This document shows, one piece after another, positions 34,888 to 43,607 of a DNA stretch of 64,000 nt (the stretch's first letter is position 1; each line of letters begins with the position of its first letter). The stretch is from JACCZR01 sp963844805 (lineage in GTDB: Bacteria > Actinomycetota > Thermoleophilia > Solirubrobacterales > Thermoleophilaceae): contig CAWJPU010000009.1 in NCBI GenBank assembly GCA_963844805.1, positions 124,001 through 188,000 of the forward strand, written 5' to 3'. The notes beneath the pieces were generated by a model. It was not told the DNA's origin and searched no databases. It worked only from the letters and a program-made list of their open reading frames with translations. A program made the position numbers and the translations under genes.

Positions 34888-36627
34888 CTACGCCGCGCTC
34901 GAGGCGGCGATTCTTCGCCCGGATCGGCCATCTCGGCGCGGATGGCCGGAACCGGCCATGGTGATCGGGCGGCTCAGATCAGGCTCGTTGCGGGCGGCGT
35001 AGGCGACCGCGGCGGCGCGCGAGGAGAGCCCGAGCTTGGTCCGGATGTTGGCCACGTGCCGGTGCACGGTGTGGGGGCTGACGACCAGCTCGCTCGGCCA
35101 CCTCGGCGTCGCTCTTGCCCGGGGCCACCAGGCTGGAGCACCTCCAGCTCGCGGGCGGTCAGGTCGCCGTGGCCGGCGGTCGCTCGACCGCTTCGACGCT
35201 CACGATGGGCGCCCAGCCGCTCGAAGGTGCGCTGCGCGGCCAGCCGTCTCGGCGTCGGCGGCCTCGGTGCGCCCGAGCGAGCGGAGCGCTCGAGCCAGCA
35301 CGGCCCGGGCGAGCGCCTCCTCGTACGGGGCGGAGGTCTCGTCGAAGAAGTCGATGGCGTCCTCGCAGGCGCGGCGCGACTCCTCGTGGTCGCCGCGAGC
35401 GTTGGTCACCTCCGCCTCGGTCAGGCGGGCGCGGGCCCGCAGGTAGGTGGTGCCGAGCAGGGAGGCAAGTTCGCACATCTCAGAGCACGCAGGCCGCGAG
35501 CCTCGTCGTGACGGCCCAAGCCGGCCTTGGACGCGAGGGCGAGCAGCTCCAGCGCCGGGAAGCGGTCGAGCAGAGAGCTCGTCGGGAACGCGGCGGAGTA
35601 CGCGCTCGGCGGCATCGGCGGCGGCGTGGGAATCGCCTTCCTTCCAGGCCATGGTCCCGAAGCCGAGCACGGCGCCCGGGTGGGCGCCCGGCCTGCGCGA
35701 ACAGCTCGCTGGCCTCCTCGGCGCGGCCCTGGCGGGCCCGCAACTCGCCGAGCTTGACCAGCGCGCCGCTTGACGAGCCGGGCGGGTGGGGACGATGTCG
35801 GCGACAGCGGCCATGAGCTGGCTGTCGGCGGCAGGCCAGTCGCCCCGAGTGGCGAGCACCTTGCCGTAGGAGCTGCGGCACATGGCCGTTCATGTGCCGC
35901 CCCTGCCAGCGCTCGCCGGTCTTGAACATGGTCCCGGCCCATTGGGCCGCGCGCGCGAAGTCGCCCACTCCTTCGCAGCCGGAGATGGTGCAGCACAGCG
36001 TCCAGCCGGGTGAGAGGGCCAGCTGGAAGTCTTCCGTGGCAGCTATGGCGGATGGCCTGGTCGAGCAGCCGCAGGCCTTCCTGGACCCGGCCCTGGTCGA
36101 GCGCCGCATGCCCCCAGGTGCGCCAAGCCGACGGCCTCGAGGTCGGGCACGCCGAGCGCGCGCCCGATACGCACCGCGTCTCGAGCCAGAGCTCTCGATC
36201 TCGACGGGTGAGCCGCCCGTCCGGCGCAGAAGGTCGGTCTCGACAGCTAGAGGTAGCCGTGGTCGGCGGACTCCGGAGCACGTCGGTGAGCAGTTGGCGG
36301 GCACGTTGGAGCCAGCCGACGGCGATGGCGTCCTCGCCGCGGAAGTCGAGATAGGCGGAGGCCAGCCAGGTGGCGGCGCGGGCGGCGCCGCAGATGTCGT
36401 CGGCGGACGCGATGGGCGTGGAAGGCACGCTCGTAGGCCTCGAAGGTCGTGAGCTCTTGGTCGCACAGCCACCAGCTGGCCCAGCCAAGGCCCTCCCACG
36501 CAGCTGGCCCGAGTCGCTGATCGGACCTCGAGCGCGCGCCTGAAGGCTGTCGCGGGCTGCGCTCCAGTCACCGCTGCGCTGAGAGCGTCGTCACCCGCCG
36601 CGACCGGGTCGTCGACGTCTGGGCCAT
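34888..36627 (-). pseudogene. TPR-type LuxR-family regulator, many frameshifts
   Basis: Joined frames give a protein of about 570 residues. TPR-like helices include YLDFRGEDAIAVGWLQRARQ and KLGELRARQGRAEEASELFA. A C-terminal LuxR helix-turn-helix has LTARELEVL, an APGKSDAEVAE segment, and LVVSPHTVHRHVANIRTKLG. Around ten one-base frame changes are needed; two are clear in the HTH (CAG-C-CTG and CGA-G-CTG). The gene precedes the oxidoreductase and MFS genes and probably controls them. The last frame continues past the HTH to TAG 34888-34890. Confidence 0.62.
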
Positions 36628-36633
36628 GAGCCT

Positions 36634-36639
36634 ATAGTG
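36634..36639 (-). promoter_or_regulatory. -10 box CACTAT for the TPR-LuxR gene
   Basis: On minus, CACTAT ends 6 nt before ATG 36627, followed by AGGCTC. Confidence 0.35.
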
Positions 36640-36670
36640 CCCCGCCCTCGACCACGGGCGACGCGCCGGC

Positions 36671-37450
36671 TCAGCCTAAGTGCTTCGCCGCGTTGTCGCG
36701 ATGGATCTCGCGCTGGCGCGAGGTGTCGCGGCCGGGCGGCAGCTCGTCGCGGCCGGCCTCCAGCGCGTCCAGGTACTCCACGTCGGCCTCCAGCAGGCCG
36801 AGCGCGCCCTCCCGGGTCTGCGGCGAGCCGTGCCCCGGGACCACCGACTCGGCGCGGCGCACCAGCGGCTCCAGGCGCTCCAGCGTGGCGCGGTAGGCAG
36901 GCAGCGAGCCGGCCCCGGCGATCAGCGGGATCTCGACGTCGGACAGGTAGTCGCCGCACACCAGCACAGCGGCCGAGGGCATGAACACCGCCGTCCCGTC
37001 GGGGGCGTGCCCCTCGGCCGGGTGCAACTCCAGCTCCTCCCCGCCCGAGCCCAGCTCCAGCGTTCCGGGCACCGGCAGCGAGCGCACGCCGCCCAGCCCG
37101 AGCGGCCGGTCGCGCTCGACGTAGTTGCGCGCGTCCTCCTCGCGCAGCTCGCGCTGCGCCTCGCCCGGGTTCGCGCGGATGCGCTCCATCGTGGTCTCGC
37201 CCACCCCGAGCGGCAGGTCGGGGAACGGCAGTCGCGCCAGCAGGTGGTCGTAGTCGGCGTGGGTGGCCAGCAAGGCGTCGGGGCGGAAGCCGGCCTGCCC
37301 CAGGACCCCGGGGAGCATCTCCAGCTCGTCGGGGAAGTAGGGCGCGTCCACCAGCATGGCCTCCCCGCCCGTCCGCAGGGCCGTGGCGTTGGTCTGCCAC
37401 AGCCGCGAGCTGAGGACCAGCACGTCCTCGTGCAGCGCCATCGCGCGCAT
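36671..37450 (-). CDS. metallo-beta-lactamase-fold hydrolase
   Basis: 259 residues of the MBL superfamily, with a modified HxHxDH motif: LLATHADYDHLLARLPFP (His, Asp, His visible; the first His is replaced in this register). Later metal ligands are in LHPAEGHAPDGTAVF, LVCGDYLSD and ESVVPGHGSP. Likely a cytoplasmic thiol-ester or lactone hydrolase. ATG 37450 gives a short basic start; ATG 37441 is an alternative. It lies 17 nt behind the HAD dehalogenase gene, in the same direction, and probably shares its operon. Confidence 0.82.
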   Translation of the reverse strand: MRAMALHEDVLVLSSRLWQTNATALRTGGEAMLVDAPYFPDELEMLPGVLGQAGFRPDALLATHADYDHLLARLPFPDLPLGVGETTMERIRANPGEAQRELREEDARNYVERDRPLGLGGVRSLPVPGTLELGSGGEELELHPAEGHAPDGTAVFMPSAAVLVCGDYLSDVEIPLIAGAGSLPAYRATLERLEPLVRRAESVVPGHGSPQTREGALGLLEADVEYLDALEAGRDELPPGRDTSRQREIHRDNAAKHLG

Positions 37451-37467
37451 CGCGCGGCGAGCCCGGC

Positions 37468-38151
37468 CTAGGCCGCGCCGAGCAGCTTGCCGGCCTCGCG
37501 GAAGGTCTTGACCTCCGCGGTCGGCTTCTTCTGGCCGCTCTGCAGCGACTCGCCGCTGCGGTTGACCCAGATCACGGGGATCTTCTGCTTGAGGCAGGGC
37601 TCCACGTCGGTCGGGTAGCCGCTGGCGATGTGCACCCAGCGTTTCCTCCGGTCCTCGATCCGCCGCGCGCACTCCTTGAAGTGGGCGGGGTCGGGCTTGT
37701 AGGAGCGCACTTGCTGGGCGGTGACGACGAGGTCGAAGTCCGATCGGAAGTGACGCCGCGTCGCGCCCAGGAGCTTGTCGTCGATATTGGCCAGGATGCC
37801 CGTCTCGAAGGCCTTGGCGAAGCGCTCGAGCTGGGCGTTGGTCTCCCGAAAGGGCAGCCACCTCGGCACGGCGTCGGGCAGGAAGTTCGAGCGCGACGGC
37901 TCCAGCTCCCAGCCGAGCTCGCCGGCCACCCGCACCGCGGCCCGGCGCAGCACCTCGGCGTAGAGCTCGTAGGACCCGCGCTGGATGTCGCGCTGGATCT
38001 CGATGAAGCGGGGGATCAGCTCATCGCGGTCGATCGTGAATCCGTCGCGGCTGGCCTCCTTCTGGAAGGCCTCGAAGACGCCGGTCTCCCAGTCGATCAG
38101 CGTGCCGTAGCAGTCGAAGGTGACGAATTCGATCTTCTTCGGAAGGGCCAT
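37468..38151 (-). CDS. HAD-superfamily hydrolase (haloacid dehalogenase type II)
   Basis: 227 residues. Motif I FVTFDCYGTLIDWE has the nucleophile Asp. The C-terminal half has the lysine motif region VRSYKPDPAHFKECARR and the motif IV-type HIASGYPTDVEP. The FDCYGTL variant and size fit 2-haloacid dehalogenase-like proteins, but many relatives are phosphatases. Divergent from sucC, with TAATCT on minus 11 nt before the ATG as a possible -10. Confidence 0.83.
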   Translation of the reverse strand: MALPKKIEFVTFDCYGTLIDWETGVFEAFQKEASRDGFTIDRDELIPRFIEIQRDIQRGSYELYAEVLRRAAVRVAGELGWELEPSRSNFLPDAVPRWLPFRETNAQLERFAKAFETGILANIDDKLLGATRRHFRSDFDLVVTAQQVRSYKPDPAHFKECARRIEDRRKRWVHIASGYPTDVEPCLKQKIPVIWVNRSGESLQSGQKKPTAEVKTFREAGKLLGAA

Positions 38152-38186
38152 GGGAAGCGGGAAGATTAGACGCGGCGATCCGTCGA

Positions 38187-38192
38187 TAGCCT
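38187..38192 (+). promoter_or_regulatory. -10 box TAGCCT for sucCD
   Basis: TAGCCT ends 12 nt before ATG 38205, slightly further than at other leaderless genes here. Confidence 0.4.
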
Positions 38193-38204
38193 CCCCCGCC
38201 GCAA

Positions 38205-39425
38205 ATGGACCTGCTCGAGTACCAGGGCAAGCAGCTGTTCGCCCGTCACGGCGTGCCGATTCCCGAGGGGCAGGCCGCCACCAGCGTGGAGGACGCCGTC
38301 TCGGCGGCCGACAAGCTGGGCTACCCCGTCGTGATCAAGGCCCAGGTGATGATCGGGGGCCGCGGCAAAGCCGGCGGCATCAAGCTCGCCAACGACCGCG
38401 CCGAGGCCGAGCGCCACGCCGCGGACATCATCGGGATGGACATCCGCGGCTTGACCGTCCACGAGCTCTACGTGGAGAAGGCCTCGGACATCGCCGAGGA
38501 GTACTACGCCGCAGTGATCTTCGACCGGGGCGCCAAGAAGCCCATGGTGATGCTCTCGCGCATGGGCGGGATGGACGTGGAGGAGATCGCCGAGAAGGAC
38601 CCCACCGCAATGGCCCGCCTGCACGTGGACCCGCTTGTGGGCTTCCAGGCGTTCCACGGCCGCCGGCTGGCCTTCGAGTCAGGCATCGCCGAGGACGTGA
38701 TCCGCCCGGTGGGCGCGATGCTCGAGCGCCTGTACGAGGCCTTCATCGAGGAGGACGCGATGCTGCTGGAGGTCAACCCGCTGCTGGTGACGGGCGACCG
38801 CGAGGTCGTCGCGCTCGACGCCAAGGTCACCGTGGACGGCAACGCGCTCTACCGCCACCCCGAGACCGCCGAGCTGCGCAACGCCGGCGCCGAGGACCCC
38901 CAGGAGCGGATGGCCCGAGAGCGCGGCCTGACCTACGTGAAGCTGGACGGCAACGTCGGCATCCTCGGCAACGGCGCCGGCCTGGTCATGAGCACGCTGG
39001 ACGTGGTGGCCCAGGCCGGCGGCAGGCCGGCCAACTTCCTGGACGCCGGCGGCGGCTCCAAGGCAGAGGAGATCACCAACGCGGTGGAGGTCATCCTCTC
39101 CGACCCCAAGGTCACCGCGGTGCTGTTCAACATCTTCGGCGGCATCACCCGCTGCGACGAGGTGGCCAACGGGCTCATCACCGCGTTCGGCTCCCTCGAC
39201 ATCTCCGTGCCCTTCGTCGTGCGCCTGGACGGCACCAACGACGAGGAGGGCCGCAAGCTGCTGGCCGACGCCGACCTGCCCAACGTGCACGTCGAGAAGA
39301 CGATGCTCGACGCCGCCTCGCGCGCGGTGGAGCTCGCAGGCGACCCGCCGCCCGAGGGCGCGGACCAGCCCGGCCCCCCCGCCGGCGCGGGCGCCAGCGC
39401 CGACCCCGAGGCGGGGACCGAGTAG
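38205..39425 (+). CDS. sucC: succinyl-CoA ligase beta subunit
   Basis: 406 residues. ATP-grasp domain start DLLEYQGKQLFARHGVPIPE, VIKAQVMIGGRGKAGGIKLA, and the C-terminal flavodoxin-like half with DGNVGILGNGAGLVMSTLD and FNIFGGITRCDEVANGL. With SucD it converts succinyl-CoA to succinate and makes ATP/GTP in the TCA cycle. A Pro/Ala/Gly-rich tail of ~25 residues at the end is unusual. It overlaps sucD by one base. Confidence 0.94.
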   Translation: MDLLEYQGKQLFARHGVPIPEGQAATSVEDAVSAADKLGYPVVIKAQVMIGGRGKAGGIKLANDRAEAERHAADIIGMDIRGLTVHELYVEKASDIAEEYYAAVIFDRGAKKPMVMLSRMGGMDVEEIAEKDPTAMARLHVDPLVGFQAFHGRRLAFESGIAEDVIRPVGAMLERLYEAFIEEDAMLLEVNPLLVTGDREVVALDAKVTVDGNALYRHPETAELRNAGAEDPQERMARERGLTYVKLDGNVGILGNGAGLVMSTLDVVAQAGGRPANFLDAGGGSKAEEITNAVEVILSDPKVTAVLFNIFGGITRCDEVANGLITAFGSLDISVPFVVRLDGTNDEEGRKLLADADLPNVHVEKTMLDAASRAVELAGDPPPEGADQPGPPAGAGASADPEAGTE

Positions 39426-40307
39426 TGGCGATCCTGGTCAACAGCGACACCAAGCTCGTAGTCGCCGGCCTCACCGGCCGTGAGGGCTCCTTCCACGGCC
39501 TGAACAACCGCCGCTACGGCACCGACCTGGTGGCCGGGGTGACGCCGGGCAAGGGCGGCCAGGACGTCGAGGGCGTGCCGGTGTTCGACACCGTCCACGA
39601 CGCCGTGACCGAGGCCGGCGCGAACACCGCGATGGTCTTCGTCCCGCCGCGCTTCGCCGCCGACTCCGATTCTCGAGGCCGCCGACGCCGGCATCGAGCT
39701 CGTCGTGTGCATCACCGAGGGCATCCCCGCCCACGACATGCTGCGCGTGTACACCCACCTCAAGCGCACCGACGCGACGCGGCTGGTGGGCCCCAACTGC
39801 CCCGGCATCCTGTCGCCGGGCAGGGCCAACGTGGGGATCATCCCCGCCCACTTCTTCTCCGAGGGCGGCGTCGGCCTGGTCTCACGCAGCGGCACGCTGA
39901 CCTACCAGATCGGCAACGAGCTGGCCCAGCGCGGGTTCGGCAACTCGACCATCGTCGGCATCGGCGGAGACCCCGTGGTCGGATCCTCGTTCATCGACGT
40001 GATCGCGGAGTTCGAGGAGGACCCCGAGACCGAGCTGATCGTCATGTGCGGCGAGATCGGCGGCGACGAGGAGGAGCGCACCGCCGAGTACATCGCCGAC
40101 AACGTCTCCAAGCCGGTGATCGCCTACATCGCCGGCTTCACCGCGCCGCCGGGCAAGACCATGGGCCACGCGGGCGCGATCGTCAGCGGCTCCAAGGGCA
40201 CCGCGGCCGCCAAGGCCGAGGCCCTGGAGGCCAAGGGAGTGCGCGTCGGGCGCAATCCCACGGAGGTCGCCGACGTGGCCTCCGAGGCGCTGGCGCGTAG
40301 CGCGTAG
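39425..40307 (+). CDS. sucD: succinyl-CoA ligase alpha subunit, one frameshift
   Basis: SucD with CoA-binding start (LVVAGLTGREGSFHGLNNRR), GPNCPGILSPGRANVGIIP, and the phospho-histidine loop GKTMGHAGAIVSG. Total length is one base more than a whole number of codons. The extra base is the G at 39668 in GACTCCGATTCTC; without it the frame reads DSILEAADAGIELVV. Because the enzyme is a core TCA enzyme and the rest is intact, a consensus error is most likely. Its 3' end (from ~40116) is the left end of a tandem duplication. Confidence 0.9.
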
Positions 40308-40366
40308 CTGTTAGGGTGCCGCGCCCCCGGATTGGCCGGGGCCTACTCGACAGGGGGACTCAGCCC

Positions 40367-41203
40367 ATGAAGAAGCTCGCGCTCTGCGCGTTCGTCATCC
40401 TGCTCGCCTCCGCGGTCGCAGCCGGCTGCGGGAGCAGCAAGAAAAAGAAGAAGAAGAGCAGCACCCAGACCACGCAGTCCGTGACGATCGAGCGCTCGGA
40501 CACGGGCCTGAAGGCCCCGGCGTCGGTCGAGGCGGGCCTGGCGGAGATCACCGTCAAGAACACCGGTAAGAAGCCCGGCGGCGCCCAGCTGGTGCGCGTC
40601 ACGGGCAACCAGACCGCCGAAGAGGTCGCCAAGGCCGGCGCGGCGTGGGGTGACAAGGGCAAGCCGCTCCCCGACTGGTTGAAGCTGCAGGGCGGCGTGG
40701 GCAACACCAAGCCGGGCCAGACCGGCAAGGTCACCCAGAACCTGGCCCCCGGCAAGTACTACGCGCTCGACATCGAGTCGAACAAGAGCGCCCCACTACA
40801 GGTGACGGGCAGCGCAGGCGGCTCCCAGCCCTCGGCCGGCCCGCGCGTCGTGGCCGTCGACTACTCCTTCAAGGCCACGGGCCTGAAGACCGGCAAGCAG
40901 ACGGTGCTGTTCGACAACCAAGGCAACCAGCCGCACTTCATGGTCGCGCTGCCCATCAACCCGGGCAAGACCATCGCCGACGTCCGCAAGGTCGCCGCGT
41001 CCGAGGGTGAGCCCAAGGGGCCGCCGCCGTTCGACGAGAAGGCGGGGGTCGACACCGCGGTGCTCGACGGCGACGGCAAGCAGGCCGTTCAGCTCGACCT
41101 CAAGAAGAAGGGCAAGTACGCCCTCATGTGCTTCATCCCCGACCGCCAGGGCGGCCCGCCCCACGTGGCGAAGGGGATGGTTTCGGAGGCGACCGTCGAG
41201 TAG
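40367..41203 (+). CDS. cupredoxin-like lipoprotein 1
   Basis: 278 residues. Lipobox SAVAAGC, then a run of lysines. It appears to contain two related beta-sandwich halves (LAEITVKNTGKKPGGAQLVR and QTVLFDNQGNQPHFMVALPI). The second half carries a possible type-1 copper set: His in NQPHFM, then Cys, His and Met in LMCFIPDRQGGPPHVAKGMV. The first half lacks the Cys. It may bind copper or act in extracytoplasmic electron transfer. A TAGGGT box at 40312 is followed by a ~50-nt leader with a purine-rich CAGGGGGA. Confidence 0.8.
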   Translation: MKKLALCAFVILLASAVAAGCGSSKKKKKKSSTQTTQSVTIERSDTGLKAPASVEAGLAEITVKNTGKKPGGAQLVRVTGNQTAEEVAKAGAAWGDKGKPLPDWLKLQGGVGNTKPGQTGKVTQNLAPGKYYALDIESNKSAPLQVTGSAGGSQPSAGPRVVAVDYSFKATGLKTGKQTVLFDNQGNQPHFMVALPINPGKTIADVRKVAASEGEPKGPPPFDEKAGVDTAVLDGDGKQAVQLDLKKKGKYALMCFIPDRQGGPPHVAKGMVSEATVE

Positions 41204-41206
41204 CTA

Positions 41207-41249
41207 GAAGGGAAGCTCGGGCGCCACGTCCGCGAGGCGTGGCGCCCGG
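41207..41249 (-). pseudogene. duplicated 3' tail of rfbC
   Basis: 43 nt matching the last codons of rfbC (reads APRLADVAPELPF and a stop on minus), directly abutting sucD-derived sequence. Confidence 0.75.
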
Positions 41250-41441
41250 CTGATCGCGTACACCGCAGGCTTCACCGCGCCGCCGGGCAAGACGATGGGC
41301 CACGCCGGCGCCATCGTGAGCGGCTCGAACGGCCGGGCGCAAGCCGGGGCGTTGGAGGCCAAGGGCTTCCGCGTGGGGCGCAACCCCACCGAAGTATCCG
41401 AACTGGCGTCCGAAGCGCTGGCGCATACTCCATAACGGCGT
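41250..41441 (+). pseudogene. duplicated 3' fragment of sucD
   Basis: About 190 nt closely matching 40116-40311. It still reads GKTMGHAGAIVSGS and NPTEVSELASEALAHTP before a stop, but has no start or N-terminal two-thirds. It is a relic left by the tandem duplication. Confidence 0.85.
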
Positions 41442-41447
41442 TAGGGT
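41442..41447 (+). promoter_or_regulatory. -10 box TAGGGT, 5 nt before ATG (leader deleted)
   Basis: Equivalent to TAGGGT 40312-40317 of unit A, but here only 5 nt separate it from ATG 41453: 44 nt of leader are missing, making copy 2 leaderless. Confidence 0.5.
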
Positions 41448-41452
41448 GCCGC

Positions 41453-42297
41453 ATGAAAAAGCTCGCAGTACCTGTTTTCGTGATCCCCCTCGCTTCTGTC
41501 GTGGCCGTCGGCTGCGGCAGTAGCGACGACGAAGAGACGGCCAAGCCCCCGCCGCCGACATCCGTCGTGGTGGAGCAGACCGGGGGCAAGAAGGACGCCA
41601 AGCTGAAGGCACCGGCCTCCGTCAAGGCCGGGCTGGCCACGATCACCTTCAAGAACTCCTCCCAGGCCGACGGCGGGGCGCAGCTGGTAAGAGTCGAGGG
41701 CAACCATCCCACGGCCGAGGTCCTCAAGACCGGCAACTCGTGGGGGGACAAGGGCACGCCGCTGCCCGACTACATCAAGCTCCAGGGCGGCATCGGCGCG
41801 GCCAAGCCCGGCGAATCCAAGACCGTCACTCAAGTCCTCGAGCCCGGGAACTACCTCGTGCTGAACGTCGAGTCGGGCTCCTACGCCGAGATGAAGGTGA
41901 CCGGCACCGCTTCGGGCTCGGCGCCCAACGAGGCGGCGAAGATCACCGCAGCCGAGTACAGCTTCACGGGTACCGGGCTGAAGACCGGCAAGCAGAAGGT
42001 GGTCTTCGAGAACAAGGGCAAGCAACCCCACTTCATCGTCAGCGGCCCGATCAGCCCCGGCAAGACGATCGAGGACGTGAAGAAGGCGGTCTCGTCGGAG
42101 GGAGTCCTCCGGCCCGCCCGGGTTCGAGGAGAAGTCGTCCTTCGACACCGCGATCATCGAGGGGAGGCTCAAAGCAGGTGGTGGACGTCGACTTAACGAA
42201 GTCGGGCAAGTACGCAGCCCTCTGCTTCATCCCCGACCGCCAGGGCGGACCGCCGCACGTGGCCAAGGGGATGGTTTCCGAGCTGACGGTCAAGTAG
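41453..42297 (+). CDS. cupredoxin-like lipoprotein 2, two frameshifts
   Basis: Paralogue of the gene at 40367 (ATITFKNSSQADGGAQLVRV; NKGKQPHFIVSGPISPGKTI; ALCFIPDRQGGPPHVAKGMV, again with His, Cys, His, Met). Two extra bases, near 42100 (GGAGGGAGTCC) and 42162 (GAGGGGAGGCTC), shift the frame twice; corrected length is about 280 residues. The copper-site region lies after the second shift. Whether it is functional depends on whether these indels are real. Confidence 0.75.
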
Positions 42298-42825
42298 CTA
42301 GAACGGGAGCTCGGGCGCCACGTCCTCGAGGCGTGGCGCCTGGCTGTCCCGCTCGGACACCCGCAGCTCCAGCCCGGCCGGCCACTCGATGCCGACGTCG
42401 GGGTCGTCGTAGGCGATCGCCCGCTCGACCTCGGGGTCGTAGTAGGTAGAGCACTTGTAGGCCACGTCGGCCACCTCGCTGGTCACGCAGAAGCCGTGCG
42501 CGAAGCCGACCGGCACGTAGAGCTGACGGTGCTCGACGTCGTCGAGCTCGAAGCCCTCCCACTGGGCGTACGTGGGCGACTCCCGGCGCAGGTCCACCAC
42601 CACGTCGTAGATCGAGCCGCGCGCGCAGCGCACGAGCTTCGCCTGGCCCTCGCCGACCGCGAAGTGCATGCCGCGCACCACCCCCTGCGCGGAGCGGGAT
42701 TGGTTGTCCTGGACGAACTCGTGCGTAACGCCCACCTCGGCCAGGCGGGAGCGGCGGAAGCTCTCCAGGAAGAAGCCGCGGTGGTCGCCGTGGACGGTGG
42801 GCTCGATCAGGATCGGTCCCTTCAC
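42298..42825 (-). CDS. rfbC: dTDP-4-dehydrorhamnose 3,5-epimerase family protein
   Basis: 175 residues, a cupin-type epimerase. HGDHRGFFLESFRRSRL, the catalytic-His motif VVRGMHFAVGEGQAKLVRC, and YVPVGFAHGFCVTS are all present, as is a full-length C-terminus (AYDDPDVGIEWP). It makes dTDP-4-keto-L-rhamnose for rhamnose-containing glycans. No other rhamnose gene is near. Start overlaps the stop of the upstream coiled-coil gene (ATGA), so it is third in that operon. Confidence 0.9.
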   Translation of the reverse strand: MKGPILIEPTVHGDHRGFFLESFRRSRLAEVGVTHEFVQDNQSRSAQGVVRGMHFAVGEGQAKLVRCARGSIYDVVVDLRRESPTYAQWEGFELDDVEHRQLYVPVGFAHGFCVTSEVADVAYKCSTYYDPEVERAIAYDDPDVGIEWPAGLELRVSERDSQAPRLEDVAPELPF

Positions 42826-43607
42826 GACGCCGGCGCCTCGTAGGCCTCGCTCATGCCCTCCGACAGCGAGCCGACCTCCTCGCGCAGCCCGCGCAGGTCC
42901 GCGGCCAGCGCTCGCTGGCGCTCGGTGTCGGTCGACGCCGACGCGGACACCAGGCTTCCCCGCACGGTGTCGAGCTCCACGAGCACGCGCTCCATCTCGT
43001 CGTAGTACCGCGCGAGCTGCTTCTCCATGCGCCGCAGCACCGTCAGCTGGTGGCTGAGCGCGTCCACCAGCTCGGCGCGGTACTCGCGCCCCGGGCCCGG
43101 GGCCCGCTGCTCGGCCTCCATCCGCTGCTCGACCAAGTCGGGCGGGTTCTCGGCCAGCGCCTCGTACAGCAGCTGCGCGCGGCCGGCGGAGCCCTCCATC
43201 ACTTCCAGGAAGGCGTCGACCTCACCCTCCACCTCCTCGAAGGGCAGCTGCGCGCGGCTGATCGCCTCGCGGATGCGGAACTCGCGGCGGCGCGCACCGT
43301 GCATCAGGTCGCGGATCGGCGGCGCGAACGTGTTGGGGTCGGGGCGGACGCGCTCCAGCGTGTGGCGTCGCTTGCCGCGCTCGCGCTCGAGCACCTTCTT
43401 CGCCTCGTCCTCGTCGAAGTACGTGCGCCCCGCCGCCAGCCCGTAGGCCACCACCGCGACCGGGAGCAGGGGCAGCGTCAGGCCGAGCACGATTCCGGCG
43501 ATGAGGATCGCCGCCAGCAGCAGCACGGCGAACGGGTCCAGCAGGGCGTTGCGCAGGAGCGCCCGGTTGTACTCCGAGCGGCTGTAGGGGCGCTTGGATC
43601 CGGCCAT
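42822..43607 (-). CDS. membrane-anchored coiled-coil protein of unknown function
   Basis: 261 residues. After a basic start come two hydrophobic segments (LLDPFAVLLLAAILIAGIVL; TLPLLPVAVVAYGLAAG), then a long cytoplasmic helical region rich in Glu/Arg with coiled-coil character (QLTVLRRMEKQLARYYDEME; REEVGSLSEGMSEAYEAP). I recognise no named family. Its start overlaps the stop of the solute-binding/VWA gene by one base (TGATG), so the two proteins probably work together. Confidence 0.75.
   Translation of the reverse strand: MAGSKRPYSRSEYNRALLRNALLDPFAVLLLAAILIAGIVLGLTLPLLPVAVVAYGLAAGRTYFDEDEAKKVLERERGKRRHTLERVRPDPNTFAPPIRDLMHGARRREFRIREAISRAQLPFEEVEGEVDAFLEVMEGSAGRAQLLYEALAENPPDLVEQRMEAEQRAPGPGREYRAELVDALSHQLTVLRRMEKQLARYYDEMERVLVELDTVRGSLVSASASTDTERQRALAADLRGLREEVGSLSEGMSEAYEAPAS

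Larger units (their letters stand above)
40116..42342. repeat. tandem duplication: sucD 3' end - cupredoxin lipoprotein - rfbC 3' end
   Basis: Unit A (about 40116-41249) holds the sucD 3' end, lipoprotein 1 and a 43-nt copy of the rfbC 3' end. Unit B (about 41250-42342) holds a degenerate sucD 3' end, lipoprotein 2 and the true rfbC 3' end. The junction at ~41250 fuses rfbC tail sequence directly to sucD sequence, as expected for a head-to-tail duplication of about 1.13 kb. Copies have since diverged. Confidence 0.85.

Noticed and set aside
32168..36627. programmed frameshifting or quadruplet decoding as cause of the many frame changes
   Set aside because: Sites are too many, differ in sequence, and cluster in one stretch; at least two places need a missing rather than an extra base. 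Consensus error is simpler.
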